Of a stretch of DNA of 35,225 nucleotides, positions 16,454-25,142 are shown in pieces. The position numbers and the translations under genes were made by a program. Below the pieces are notes generated by a model. It worked only from the letters and a program-made list of their open reading frames with translations. It was not told the DNA's origin and ran no database searches. How positions within the stretch are numbered: position 1 is the stretch's first letter; every line of letters starts with the position of its first letter. The DNA is from SKVR01 sp964589855 (GTDB taxonomy: Bacteria > Bacteroidota > Bacteroidia > Bacteroidales > UBA7960): NCBI GenBank assembly GCA_964589855.1, contig CAZPVB010000019.1, positions 1 to 35,225 on the forward strand, written 5' to 3'.

Positions 16454-17008
16454 ATGGAAAAGAATTTACAAATTTCCGAATGGGTCAATCAATATACCAC
16501 TGAGATGTTTCGATGGGCATACCAAAAAACATCTTCTTCTGAGATAGCCAGTGATCTGGTGCAGGATACGTTTTTAGCGGCATCTGAAAAATTTGAGAGT
16601 TTTAAAGGGAAAAGTACAGCCAAAACGTGGTTATTTGCTATACTAAACCATAAGATCATTGATCATTATCGTAAAAAAGCCAAACAACCGACCGTTTCCG
16701 GAGATCAGCTATTTTCTACCGTATTTAATGAAAACGGATCATGGAATCAATCGCATACACCACACGATTGGCAGGAAGAAAAAACCAATCTGCTTGATGA
16801 CAGTAATTTTTTAAAAGTACTTCAAAAATGTATGGAAGATTTACCGGAAAACTGGTTTGCTTGTGTTAAACTAAAATACATCATGAATAAATCCGGAACA
16901 GAGATATGTCAGGAATTAAATATCGCACAGACTAATTATTGGCAGATCATCCACAGGGCGAAGTTGCAATTACGGGGATGCCTTGAGAAAAGATGGTTTG
17001 CCGGTTAA
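16454..17008 (+). CDS. ECF-family RNA polymerase sigma factor
   Basis: A 184-residue group IV sigma factor. Region 2 spans about residues 10-80, with SDLVQDTFLAA and the -10 recognition helix KTWLFAILNHKIIDHYRKK. Region 4 spans about 125-180, with LPENWFACVKLKYIMNKSG and the helix-turn-helix EICQELNIAQTNYWQIIHRA. A Trp- and Gly-containing linker of about 45 residues joins them. The next gene encodes a small zinc anti-sigma-like protein, and the two after it encode an AhpD-like protein and glucose-6-phosphate dehydrogenase, all closely spaced. It probably directs this operon and a wider stress regulon. I saw no matching promoter motif for autoregulation in the 56 bases upstream. Confidence 0.92.
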   Translation: MEKNLQISEWVNQYTTEMFRWAYQKTSSSEIASDLVQDTFLAASEKFESFKGKSTAKTWLFAILNHKIIDHYRKKAKQPTVSGDQLFSTVFNENGSWNQSHTPHDWQEEKTNLLDDSNFLKVLQKCMEDLPENWFACVKLKYIMNKSGTEICQELNIAQTNYWQIIHRAKLQLRGCLEKRWFAG

Positions 17009-17061
17009 AATTCCTGACCAGAAATACATCAAAAGAACCAGAACGACCAAAATAAGTGATC

Positions 17062-17328
17062 ATGCAAAAAATATTTAATACTTTGTTTTTGTCATGCCTG
17101 AAAGCATCTGAACTAATTGAAAAGAAGATGCATTTCAAACTCAGTTTAAGAGAAAAAATTCAGCTTAGTATTCACAAATCAATGTGTGATGCCTGCAGAA
17201 TATACGAAAAACAGAGTAGCTTTATAGAGAAAGGGATTGCCAGTTATAAACCCGAAAATAAGAATGATCTGGAAATAAAAGAACTTAAAGAAAAAATTCA
17301 GATAATGCTCGAGAGCAATCATTCCTGA
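17062..17328 (+). CDS. Soluble zinc-binding anti-sigma factor (ZAS-like)
   Basis: An 88-residue protein directly after the ECF sigma gene. It has the zinc anti-sigma signature HxxxCxxC: His38, Cys42, Cys45 (IHKSMCDACRIYEKQ), with Cys12 upstream. This spacing equals that of the redox sensor RsrA (Cys11, His37, Cys41, Cys44) shifted by one residue. There is no transmembrane helix, so it would be cytosolic like RsrA and ChrR. The remainder is a charged helix (KNDLEIKELKEKIQIMLES). The open frame begins at a GTG (17056), but the ATG at 17062 is the natural start. The redox-sensing role is inferred; partner assignment from adjacency is strong. Confidence 0.75.
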   Translation: MQKIFNTLFLSCLKASELIEKKMHFKLSLREKIQLSIHKSMCDACRIYEKQSSFIEKGIASYKPENKNDLEIKELKEKIQIMLESNHS

Positions 17329-17349
17329 AACCATTCAAAAAAACAAAAC

Positions 17350-17910
17350 ATGCCCCGAATATCTGTAAAAGATTATGAAAACGCCGAAGGAAGACTCAGA
17401 GATATTTACGAAGAGATCATTGAGAAACGCGGCAAACTGGCCAATATACATACCATACAAAGCTTACGACCAGAAAGTATAAAAAAGCACATGGATCTTT
17501 ATATGGAGATCATGTTTACTTCTTCGCCACTGAAAAGGTGGCAAAGAGAAATGATGGCAGTGGTGGTATCGAATGCAAACAAATGCCTTTACTGTACATT
17601 GCACCATCTGGAACCCCTAAAGCATTACATAAAAGATACTGATATAACAGATCGTATTGTAAACTACCCCGAAAAACCGTTGGATGATCCAAAAAACGAA
17701 GCGCTTTGCCATTTTGCTTATACCCTTACAAAAAGTCCGGGAGATCATAGTAAAAAAGATTTTACCCAAAAGCTTAAAGAAAACGGATTTTCTGATCAGG
17801 CAATATTAGATGCAGTTTTGGTGGTCTCCTATTTTAATTTCGTGAACCGGATCGTTTTATCTTTGGACTTACAACCTTCTGATAAAGAGATTACAGGCTA
17901 TAAGTATTAA
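17350..17910 (+). CDS. AhpD/carboxymuconolactone decarboxylase-family peroxidase-related protein
   Basis: A 186-residue all-helical protein of the AhpD-like superfamily. The redox centre is CLYCTLHH, with Cys79, Cys82 and His85/His86, preceded by REMMAVVVSNANK. This CxxC plus downstream His is the AhpD active-site arrangement, which recycles peroxiredoxin or reduces peroxides. The length and the ALCHFAYTLTKSPG and VVSYFNFVNRIVLSL segments fit the peroxidase-related (uncharacterised AhpD-like) subgroup rather than gamma-carboxymuconolactone decarboxylase itself. It sits 21 bases after the anti-sigma gene and 13 bases before zwf, so it is very likely part of the same transcript. Confidence 0.85.
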   Translation: MPRISVKDYENAEGRLRDIYEEIIEKRGKLANIHTIQSLRPESIKKHMDLYMEIMFTSSPLKRWQREMMAVVVSNANKCLYCTLHHLEPLKHYIKDTDITDRIVNYPEKPLDDPKNEALCHFAYTLTKSPGDHSKKDFTQKLKENGFSDQAILDAVLVVSYFNFVNRIVLSLDLQPSDKEITGYKY

Positions 17911-17923
17911 AAATCTAAATGAT

Positions 17924-19444
17924 ATGAGAATAAAAGAAAATCTGATCTATGTGATTTTTGGAGCATCTGGAGACTTAACCAAAAGAAAACTCATTCCTGC
18001 CCTTTATGCATTATTTGTGCAAGACCTGTTACCTGAAAAGTTTGCTATTGTGGGAGCCTCCCGAACGTTCTTCACCAACGAACAATTCAGAAGCAACATG
18101 AAAGATGCAATCAGTCAATTCAGAGAAGTGGACGACATGAGCCGAATTGATGAGTTTACCCATAAATTTCACTACAGATCTGTTGCTTTTGACAAAATAG
18201 AATCCTACAAAGAATTAAAGATATACCTGGATGAGATCAGAAAAACGGAATCTATAGAGGGTAATACCATTTTTTATTTATCAACGCCTCCATCTCTTTA
18301 TGGTTTAATTCCTCAAAAACTTGCTGAAACAGGACTAAATAAAGAATCAGACGGATACAAAAGGCTAATCATAGAAAAACCCTTTGGCAGCGATCTTTCC
18401 TCTGCTATAGAATTGAAAGATATTCTGCTCAGAAACTGGCATGAGGATCAGATATACAGAATAGACCACTACCTGGGAAAAGAAACTGTGCAGAATCTAA
18501 TGGTTACAAGGTTTTCAAATGGTATTTTCGAACCTTTATGGAATGGTAACTATATTCATCATGTTGAAATCACCTCTTCAGAAAAAATTGGAGTTGAAAA
18601 ACGTGGTGGATATTACGATCGCTCTGGAGCTTTGCGTGATATGGTGCAGAATCATCTGTTGCAAGTTGCTGCCATCACTGCCATGGAACCACCTTCCTCT
18701 CTGGAACCCGATGCAATCAGAAATGAGATATTGAAAGTATTTCAATCTCTTCGTCCCATAAAAGAGAAAGATGTTGCCAGGCAAACCATAAGAGGGCAGT
18801 ACCTCGAATCTACCATCAGTGGTAAAAACATAAAAGCCTATCGAAACGAAGAAGGTGTAAATCCCTCTTCGATGACTGAAACCTACGCTGCCCTGAAATT
18901 TTACATAGACAATTGGCGCTGGGGTGGTGTACCTTTTTATCTCAGAACAGGAAAAAGACTTCCAACACGTGTGATGGAAGTGGTTATCCATTTTAAACCC
19001 ACTCCGCATTTTTTATTCTCAGATCATGGAGATTGTAAGTCATGTAATCAACTTGTAATTCGAATTCAACCCGATGAAGGTATTTTATTAAAATTTGGAA
19101 TGAAAACACCCGGTGCAGGTTTTGAAGTACAAAATGTAAGCATGGATTTCAAATACTCCCATCTATCGAACCAAAGAATACCGTCTGCATACGAACGCCT
19201 GCTTTTCGACTCCCTGAAAGGAGATGGCACCCTGTTTGCCAGAACAGAAGAGGTAATTGAGGCATGGAAATTCCTTCAACCCATATTGGATTCATGGAAA
19301 AATGAACAAAAAACTCCTCTGTATGGGTATCCGGCCGGAACCTGGGGACCTGATAAAGCCGATGAACTTATTGATGGAAAAAACATGACATGGAGATACC
19401 CCTGCAAAAACTTATCGAATACAGATAATTACTGCGAGTTATAA
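17924..19444 (+). CDS. zwf: Glucose-6-phosphate 1-dehydrogenase
   Basis: A 506-residue enzyme of the oxidative pentose phosphate pathway, oxidising glucose-6-phosphate to 6-phosphogluconolactone with production of NADPH. The nucleotide-binding motif GASGDLTKRKL is at residues 13-23. The active-site signature RIDHYLGKE spans residues 179-187, with the substrate-binding His182 and Lys186. Downstream GGYYDRSGALRDMVQNHLLQ and WRWGGVPFYLRTGKRLP are family-typical. The length is normal. The usual partners pgl and gnd are not adjacent here; instead the gene sits in a sigma/anti-sigma/AhpD-like cluster, suggesting its NADPH serves stress defence. Confidence 0.97.
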   Translation: MRIKENLIYVIFGASGDLTKRKLIPALYALFVQDLLPEKFAIVGASRTFFTNEQFRSNMKDAISQFREVDDMSRIDEFTHKFHYRSVAFDKIESYKELKIYLDEIRKTESIEGNTIFYLSTPPSLYGLIPQKLAETGLNKESDGYKRLIIEKPFGSDLSSAIELKDILLRNWHEDQIYRIDHYLGKETVQNLMVTRFSNGIFEPLWNGNYIHHVEITSSEKIGVEKRGGYYDRSGALRDMVQNHLLQVAAITAMEPPSSLEPDAIRNEILKVFQSLRPIKEKDVARQTIRGQYLESTISGKNIKAYRNEEGVNPSSMTETYAALKFYIDNWRWGGVPFYLRTGKRLPTRVMEVVIHFKPTPHFLFSDHGDCKSCNQLVIRIQPDEGILLKFGMKTPGAGFEVQNVSMDFKYSHLSNQRIPSAYERLLFDSLKGDGTLFARTEEVIEAWKFLQPILDSWKNEQKTPLYGYPAGTWGPDKADELIDGKNMTWRYPCKNLSNTDNYCEL

Positions 19445-19704
19445 TAACATGAGCATTATATTGTCAGGAATACCATCTTATTCGTCATCTGATTAAAGAA
19501 AAACGCAAAGAATACAGTGCTGTAAAACTAAACTTAGAAGAAGTGAATTGATAATTTTAAAGAAATGTCAGTTTTTCCCGTTCTATCGCCCAATAATAAC
19601 AACATAATAGCATAGAAAGAATTACATGAAAGCAATGTTAGCAGTTAAAAATCAGTTTACACCATAAAAAGTGGTCAACCTTGCCTATAAAGCGAATAAT
19701 CATT

Positions 19705-21405
19705 CTATTCAACATTTACGCCTGCTGAAATCTCATTGATATTGATGATGGAATCTCCTATTTTTTCTGATGAAGAGATGAGTTTATTAAAATAAAACCC
19801 CCCTTTCACATGAAAAGCACCTTTTTCAATATGGTCTATCACCTCTTCATTCCTGTGGTCTCTGAATTGATTGATCTGTTTCTCAATATTCATCGCTTTA
19901 TCAAGATTCTCTTTTGCAAAAGTCTCGCCATTTTCAAGATTAGAAAGCATTAAATCAAATGCCTGATTGATAAGAGCAAACATTTTTTTCAGGTCTTCCC
20001 TTTGCGGCGGTGTGAAATAAGATTCTTCTTCTCTTTTTTTAGAAAGCAATACCGACATTTTAAAACACACATCACCAATTTTTTCTATCTCACTGCAAAT
20101 AACCCTTAGCCGGCGCACCTGCCCTGAGGTACCCGAACTCAGTTGATTTTTTGAAACCTTGACAAGAAAACTTGTAATCTCAATTTCAATGCGATCCATT
20201 ATTTCTTCATATTTATTTACCTTGTTTACCATCTCAGTAAATTGGGTTTTATCGGTTATATAGATCAAATCAGGAATGAAATTAAACATACGATGCACAA
20301 GATCGCCATACCTTAAGGTTTCCTTTTTAGCCTGAAGAACAGAAAACTCTGCCATATTGAGGAAACCCATGCTCAAATATTCGAGATTGTCCTTTTCATC
20401 CTGTTTTCCCTGGGAGGGAATCAAACGAACAGATGCTTTTTTGATCAAATCAACAAAACCTATCAGGATCAAAGTATTAACAATATTAAAAGCACTGTGA
20501 AATATTGAGATACCCAATGGGATCATGGAAGGATCGTTGTATGGAGAGTTAAATCCCATAGACATCATGGTATCTGCAATCAGACCAAGTACAAAAGAAT
20601 AGAAAAAAAGCATCCAGATCACTCCAAAAACATTGAAGATGGTGTGAGAAATGGCTGCTCTTTTTGCATTTACGTTTCCTACCAGTGCAGCCAAATTGGC
20701 CGTAATGGTTGTACCTATATTTTCTCCTAAAACAATGATAGCACCATGCTCGAAACCGATCCAACCATTATTGCACATTACCAGTGTAAGTGCAATGGTA
20801 GCACTGGAAGATTGAAGAACAGTGGTAAGTAAAATTCCGATAAACAAAAATAAAAGAGTACTGAAAGGACCAAAATCGGTAAGATTTTGCAAAAGACTAA
20901 ATGCCTCAGCGTTTGATTGCCAATCAGGTACCGAATCTTTTAGCAATCCCCAACCCAAAAACAGCAACGCAAAGCCAAGTATGGTTTCTCCCAATGAACT
21001 CAATCTTTCTCTGGCAAAATATAGCAAGGGAAAACCAATTGCAATTATGGGCAAAGAGAGACCAGATATATTAAGTTGAAATCCAAGAACGGATACGAGC
21101 CATGCAGTAATGGTTGTCCCTATGTTGGCTCCCATTATCACTCCAATAGACTGTGAAAGATTAAGCAACCCGGCATTAACAAAACCCACAACCATTACAG
21201 TAGTGGCAGAGGAACTCTGTACCAATGAAGTAACCACAAACCCGGTGAGTATACCGAAGAAGCGGTTTGTAGTCATTACCCTGAAAATATTCCTTAGCTT
21301 ATCACCAGCAAATTTTTGTATACCCTGGCTCATTACCTTCATACCATAAAGGAATAGAGACAATGAACCTAGTATAGTAAGAAATTGCAGCAATCCAAAC
21401 GTCAT
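19705..21405 (-). CDS. Na+/phosphate cotransporter with PhoU-like domain
   Basis: A 566-residue inner-membrane protein of the NptA/PNaS family. Two inverted repeats each carry the QSSSAT motif: LVQSSSATTVMVVGFVNAG near residues 62-80 and VLQSSSATIALTLVMCNNG near 195-213. Both are followed by the GANIGTTITA and GENIGTTITANL elements. About eight to ten hydrophobic segments cover residues 1-325. The C-terminal 220 residues are cytosolic helices of PhoU type, including RRLRVICSEIEKIGDVCFKM and KLISSSEKIGDSIININE. It imports phosphate, or may export it under some conditions. It is the last gene of a same-strand group with a PiT transporter 90 bases upstream. Confidence 0.92.
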   Translation of the reverse strand: MTFGLLQFLTILGSLSLFLYGMKVMSQGIQKFAGDKLRNIFRVMTTNRFFGILTGFVVTSLVQSSSATTVMVVGFVNAGLLNLSQSIGVIMGANIGTTITAWLVSVLGFQLNISGLSLPIIAIGFPLLYFARERLSSLGETILGFALLFLGWGLLKDSVPDWQSNAEAFSLLQNLTDFGPFSTLLFLFIGILLTTVLQSSSATIALTLVMCNNGWIGFEHGAIIVLGENIGTTITANLAALVGNVNAKRAAISHTIFNVFGVIWMLFFYSFVLGLIADTMMSMGFNSPYNDPSMIPLGISIFHSAFNIVNTLILIGFVDLIKKASVRLIPSQGKQDEKDNLEYLSMGFLNMAEFSVLQAKKETLRYGDLVHRMFNFIPDLIYITDKTQFTEMVNKVNKYEEIMDRIEIEITSFLVKVSKNQLSSGTSGQVRRLRVICSEIEKIGDVCFKMSVLLSKKREEESYFTPPQREDLKKMFALINQAFDLMLSNLENGETFAKENLDKAMNIEKQINQFRDHRNEEVIDHIEKGAFHVKGGFYFNKLISSSEKIGDSIININEISAGVNVE

Positions 21406-21495
21406 AATGATCTATTTGATGGCAAAAAACATAGCCAACTAAAAATTTTATTTTACGAAGACCATGCTTGCATTATAAAAGCAATGACCTTTGTT

Positions 21496-23739
21496 TTAAA
21501 GATGATTTTTTAAGGTAAAATCCCTGTGTGATTTTAAAACATTTACCGTATGCAGCAGTATGTTTTTCGTTTCTGTAAGAAGATTAAAAACAACCATGCT
21601 ATTACGGGTTCCCACTTTTTCTTCTTTGATGAGTTTTATCTGGAATACTTTTATTTGCTCTATATTATCAAGTAATTCATTGTTGTATTTAATAAGATCA
21701 GGTAGTTTATCATACTTTTTTTCTTTCAATATCACAACTGCATCCTGGAAAAAAGAAGTGATTTTTTGAGAAAGAAGATCAAACTTTTGTTCCTGATTAT
21801 CATTAAATGCAGGATGATTATTATCAATATGCTCGTAAATGGGTTCAACAATAAAATTTATACAATGTGCAATTTCTCTCAGATAGTCAAGAACCTGCAC
21901 ATAATGATGTCCCGTACCAATAGAGTCATACTGTAGTTTTTTGAGTGTAATATATACATCTTTCTTTAAAGTTTTGGTGTAATCATTGAGTTCCTGAACT
22001 TTTTTACGGTTTTTCTTTAATTTTTTCCGGTGCTCTTTCATGAAATTGGTTATGATATCACCATAAAGTTTCTCAACTTTTTCAAGGGTATAAACGATGT
22101 TGCCCTTACACTCATTCATTACACTTTTCTCGTCCCATTCTTTGATCAGTTTGTCTTCTTCTTTCTTTTTGCTTTCGCTACGCTTCTTATGAATAAAATT
22201 TGTTCTTACAAGGAAGAAAAAAGCCACCAATAAGGCGAAAACACCTGCCACAACTCCCCCCCAACTAATAAACAGGGCAAATAAAAATGCAACGGAAAAT
22301 GCAGAGAATGCGGTAAAAAACCATCCTCCAATAACAGTTAATACACCTGTGATTCTGTATACCGCACTTTCACGCCCCCAGGCACGATCGGCCAATGAAG
22401 TACCCATTGCCACCATAAATGTTACATAAGTAGTGGATAAAGGCAACTTAAGTGAGGTTGCAAATGAAATAAGAATGCTGGCAATAAACATATTCACCGA
22501 CGCTCTCAATTGATCAAAATGAGCTGTTTCGGCAAGAGACTTGTTTTTGCTGGAAGGCATTTGAAATCGTCTATCCAGGAAAGTAAAGAGACCTGCCGGC
22601 AATACCTTATGTAAAAATTTTCCAAGTTCAATAGAATTTCTCACAACTGTTTTGGCAAACATTGAAGAAGAGAACCTTTCATATCCTTCTTCCTGCCGGG
22701 CAAGATCTACTTCGGTTTGAGTTACAGAGCGTGCTTTTTTGGAGAAAAAAAGTGCCAGAATCATAATTACACCGGCTATTAAAAGAAAAAGAGTCGGTGT
22801 TTGCACAGGATTCAACAAGGACTCCATTGTGTAGTTAGTGGGATCAATAGTAGGATCCTGAATAAAATGCATATAGGAATCATATCCGGCAAGCGGCACT
22901 CCGATAAAATTGACCAGATCGTTTCCTGCAAAGGCCATGGCAATAGAAAATGTACCAATCAGCACAATTACTTTGAAAATATTGACTTTAAAGACAGAGA
23001 TAAGTATTTGAGAAAAAACACCAAACGTAATGAAACTTACGGAAAGGATCAGAAATGTATTGTTCATGATCCATGAGGCAACCTCCGGTGTCATAAAAGA
23101 AGCACCCTTGGCACCCTTAACAAGGATGAAATGTATGATGGCAGTAATGGCAATGCTACCCCAGATGGCGCCAAAATAAGGCATACTTTTCTGAATATTG
23201 AAGGTGAAAAGCATTCTGGAAAAAAACTGAACAATAGCACCAACCGTAAAAGATATGACCACAGAAAGCAGGATGCCTGAAATGATGGTCAGAGCACGGG
23301 CCGAATTGATATATGCATTTAAACCTTCAGCACCTTCAGGAGAGTTAATTACTTTGAACAATGCAACCGCAACAGCAGCACCCAATAATTCAAATACTAT
23401 AGATACAGTGGTAGATGTAGGTAAACCAAACGTATTGAAAGCATCCAGCAGTATGATATCAGTGATCATCACTGCAAGAAACAAGATCATGATCTCATTG
23501 AAATAAAACTTGTCAGGAAAAAATACCCCACTTCTGGCAACTTCCATCATTCCACTTGAAAAGGTAGCTCCAAAAAGAACTCCGATGGCGGCAATACCCA
23601 TGATCACTTTAAAAGAAGCTACCTTGGATCCAATGGCTGAGTTCAAAAAATTCACAGCATCATTTCCAACTCCTACAACAAGGTCTGAAATGGCCAGAAT
23701 AAACAGGGCAACTACAAAAAACAAATAAATATTTTCCAT
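21496..23739 (-). CDS. PiT-family inorganic phosphate transporter
   Basis: A 747-residue inner-membrane phosphate permease. The duplicated PiT signature appears as VGNDAVNFLNSAIGS near the N-terminus and AGNDLVNFIGVPLAG in the middle; LKLPLSTTYVTFMVAMGTS is the third conserved block. About ten to twelve hydrophobic segments cover residues 1 to about 535. The last 200 residues are a charged helical domain of PhoU/DUF47 type (EKLYGDIITNFMKEHRKKLK and onwards), making it longer than simple PiT proteins (about 400-500). The frame is open upstream to 23772 but only through TTG; the ATG at 23739 begins MENIYLFFVV, directly at the first helix. It clusters with the Na/Pi cotransporter. Confidence 0.92.
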   Translation of the reverse strand: MENIYLFFVVALFILAISDLVVGVGNDAVNFLNSAIGSKVASFKVIMGIAAIGVLFGATFSSGMMEVARSGVFFPDKFYFNEIMILFLAVMITDIILLDAFNTFGLPTSTTVSIVFELLGAAVAVALFKVINSPEGAEGLNAYINSARALTIISGILLSVVISFTVGAIVQFFSRMLFTFNIQKSMPYFGAIWGSIAITAIIHFILVKGAKGASFMTPEVASWIMNNTFLILSVSFITFGVFSQILISVFKVNIFKVIVLIGTFSIAMAFAGNDLVNFIGVPLAGYDSYMHFIQDPTIDPTNYTMESLLNPVQTPTLFLLIAGVIMILALFFSKKARSVTQTEVDLARQEEGYERFSSSMFAKTVVRNSIELGKFLHKVLPAGLFTFLDRRFQMPSSKNKSLAETAHFDQLRASVNMFIASILISFATSLKLPLSTTYVTFMVAMGTSLADRAWGRESAVYRITGVLTVIGGWFFTAFSAFSVAFLFALFISWGGVVAGVFALLVAFFFLVRTNFIHKKRSESKKKEEDKLIKEWDEKSVMNECKGNIVYTLEKVEKLYGDIITNFMKEHRKKLKKNRKKVQELNDYTKTLKKDVYITLKKLQYDSIGTGHHYVQVLDYLREIAHCINFIVEPIYEHIDNNHPAFNDNQEQKFDLLSQKITSFFQDAVVILKEKKYDKLPDLIKYNNELLDNIEQIKVFQIKLIKEEKVGTRNSMVVFNLLTETKNILLHTVNVLKSHRDFTLKNHL

Positions 23740-23769
23740 GAAAATGCTTGTTAACTTTAAAACAAAAAT

Positions 23770-23797
23770 CAAAAATACTCACTCAAAACCGATGCAA
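23770..23797 (-). promoter_or_regulatory. Candidate promoter of the PiT gene
   Basis: On the minus strand TATTTTTG (23777-23770) matches TAnnTTTG exactly, with a TTG (23797-23795) 17 bases upstream. That spacing is two short of the usual 19. It would leave a leader of about 25 bases before the ATG at 23739. Confidence 0.4.
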
Positions 23798-23820
23798 TTT
23801 TGCTTGTAGTTTAATTTTAT

Positions 23821-23837
23821 GTTAACATAATGTTAAC
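23821..23837. promoter_or_regulatory. 17-base GTTAAC palindrome upstream of PiT gene
   Basis: GTTAACATAATGTTAAC is a perfect palindrome around one central base. It lies three bases beyond the stop of the secreted nuclease-like gene and about 25 bases upstream of the candidate PiT -33 box. It may be an operator. It is too short and lacks a T-run for a terminator. Confidence 0.4.
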
Positions 23838-23840
23838 CTG

Positions 23841-25136
23841 TTAAAACTTTACAATCTTCGACGAAAAATGCCTTCCCGTTGGCAATATGACTGTTAAAAC
23901 ATAAAAACCTCTCTCCAAAGAAGCAACATCAAGCTTATGTTCAAAGGTGTTATCATCCTGAATGACGGAACCAGAAAAAACACGTTTTCCTTCCAGTGAA
24001 TGTAAAATTATTTTTATTTCTCCGGTAACATCAGAGGTAAAAGAAATGCTGAATTTATCTGTTACCGGGTTTGATACAGACAATTGTGGGGTAACAATAC
24101 TTCGGGGTACGTTTTCAGTGAAAGTATTATGTGTGGTAGTAAGTTCAAGAATAACCGGCAAATGATCTGATGTATTGTATAAAGCACTGATAATATTCTG
24201 GGGTTCGCTTTGATTGGCAGGTGAGATTAAGGATTGGTTATATCTTTCACCATCCTGTCCGGGAGCATAATAAGAATTTTCTACATAAGTAAGCCCTGAA
24301 CGTCCCTCCCATATATCAGAATCTACAAGAATGAAATCAAATCGGTCGTCTAACCCACCACCAACAAAGCATGAGTGATTTGAAGAACGTGTACTTTGTG
24401 TATGAAAAGCACTCATGTTTTCATTGTTATTCCAAACACCGATAGCTTCCACCGGATCATGAAACCTAAAATCATAATCAGGATAATTGACTAGTTTCTG
24501 AAAAGCATCTTCATAAGATGAACGCATGTTGAAATCTCCCATAAAGACAACATTTTCAGAAATATTAAAAGTTGTCAGATAATTCATAACATTATTGATC
24601 ATGCTGCTGCGCGCTTGCTGATCACTGGTACTGCTGCCGGCTTTCAAATGTGCAACAATACAATGCAAAAAAGTAGTATCCTGGGTTTGTTGCAAATCCT
24701 CACTTTTGAAATATAATTTGTAAAGATTAATATCTCTGACAAGCGTGCTAACTACAACCTGGTCAAGTAACCCAAATTTTCGTGAATCATAAAAAAAACC
24801 ATTGGCAAACCATCCATTGTTGGAGTTGGTATAATCTGCGTGTTCATAGTAGTTTACACCCTGAGTGTTCAGGGCATGATCTTTAAGCAAAGTAAGGTTT
24901 TCTTCACCCTGTCCCAACTCATTTACCGTAAAAATATCGGGCTGGTAATATTGCAGGATCGTTTCCAGGTTTTGATTTTTTTCTTCAACGTTGTTATTTT
25001 GCACGGTACAAAAATCCGTATAAAAGCCATAAAAAAGTAAATTATAATGCATAATCTTTATGGTATCTTGTGCAGATACGAACCAAACACTAAAAAACAA
25101 AAACAAAGCAAGGGTACTTCTAAGCAAAATATTCAT
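23841..25136 (-). CDS. Secreted endonuclease/exonuclease/phosphatase protein with T9SS sorting domain
   Basis: A 431-residue exported protein. A signal peptide occupies residues 1 to about 23 (hydrophobic LALFLFFSVWFVSAQ). The EEP (DNase I-like) fold follows: IMHYNLLFYG, metal-binding Glu in FTVNELG, catalytic-type GDFNMR, DDRFDFILVD and the terminal SDHLPVILEL, to about residue 335. The last 80 residues (SVSNPVTDKFSISF to SSKIVKF) form a type A T9SS C-terminal sorting domain, which directs transport across the outer membrane and attachment or release. The substrate may be nucleic acid, a phospholipid or a sugar phosphate. Its place upstream of two phosphate transporters suggests phosphate scavenging. 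The ATG at 25136 is preferred; the frame extends two codons to a TTG. Confidence 0.87.
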   Translation of the reverse strand: MNILLRSTLALFLFFSVWFVSAQDTIKIMHYNLLFYGFYTDFCTVQNNNVEEKNQNLETILQYYQPDIFTVNELGQGEENLTLLKDHALNTQGVNYYEHADYTNSNNGWFANGFFYDSRKFGLLDQVVVSTLVRDINLYKLYFKSEDLQQTQDTTFLHCIVAHLKAGSSTSDQQARSSMINNVMNYLTTFNISENVVFMGDFNMRSSYEDAFQKLVNYPDYDFRFHDPVEAIGVWNNNENMSAFHTQSTRSSNHSCFVGGGLDDRFDFILVDSDIWEGRSGLTYVENSYYAPGQDGERYNQSLISPANQSEPQNIISALYNTSDHLPVILELTTTHNTFTENVPRSIVTPQLSVSNPVTDKFSISFTSDVTGEIKIILHSLEGKRVFSGSVIQDDNTFEHKLDVASLERGFYVLTVILPTGRHFSSKIVKF

Positions 25137-25142
25137 ATTCAA

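Noticed and set aside
19453..19551. Gene-like stretch ending KEKRKEYSAVKLNLEEVN after zwf
   Set aside because: It reads as plausible coding sequence for 32 codons but lacks a start codon and has a stop immediately upstream; it may be a remnant but cannot be supported as a gene.
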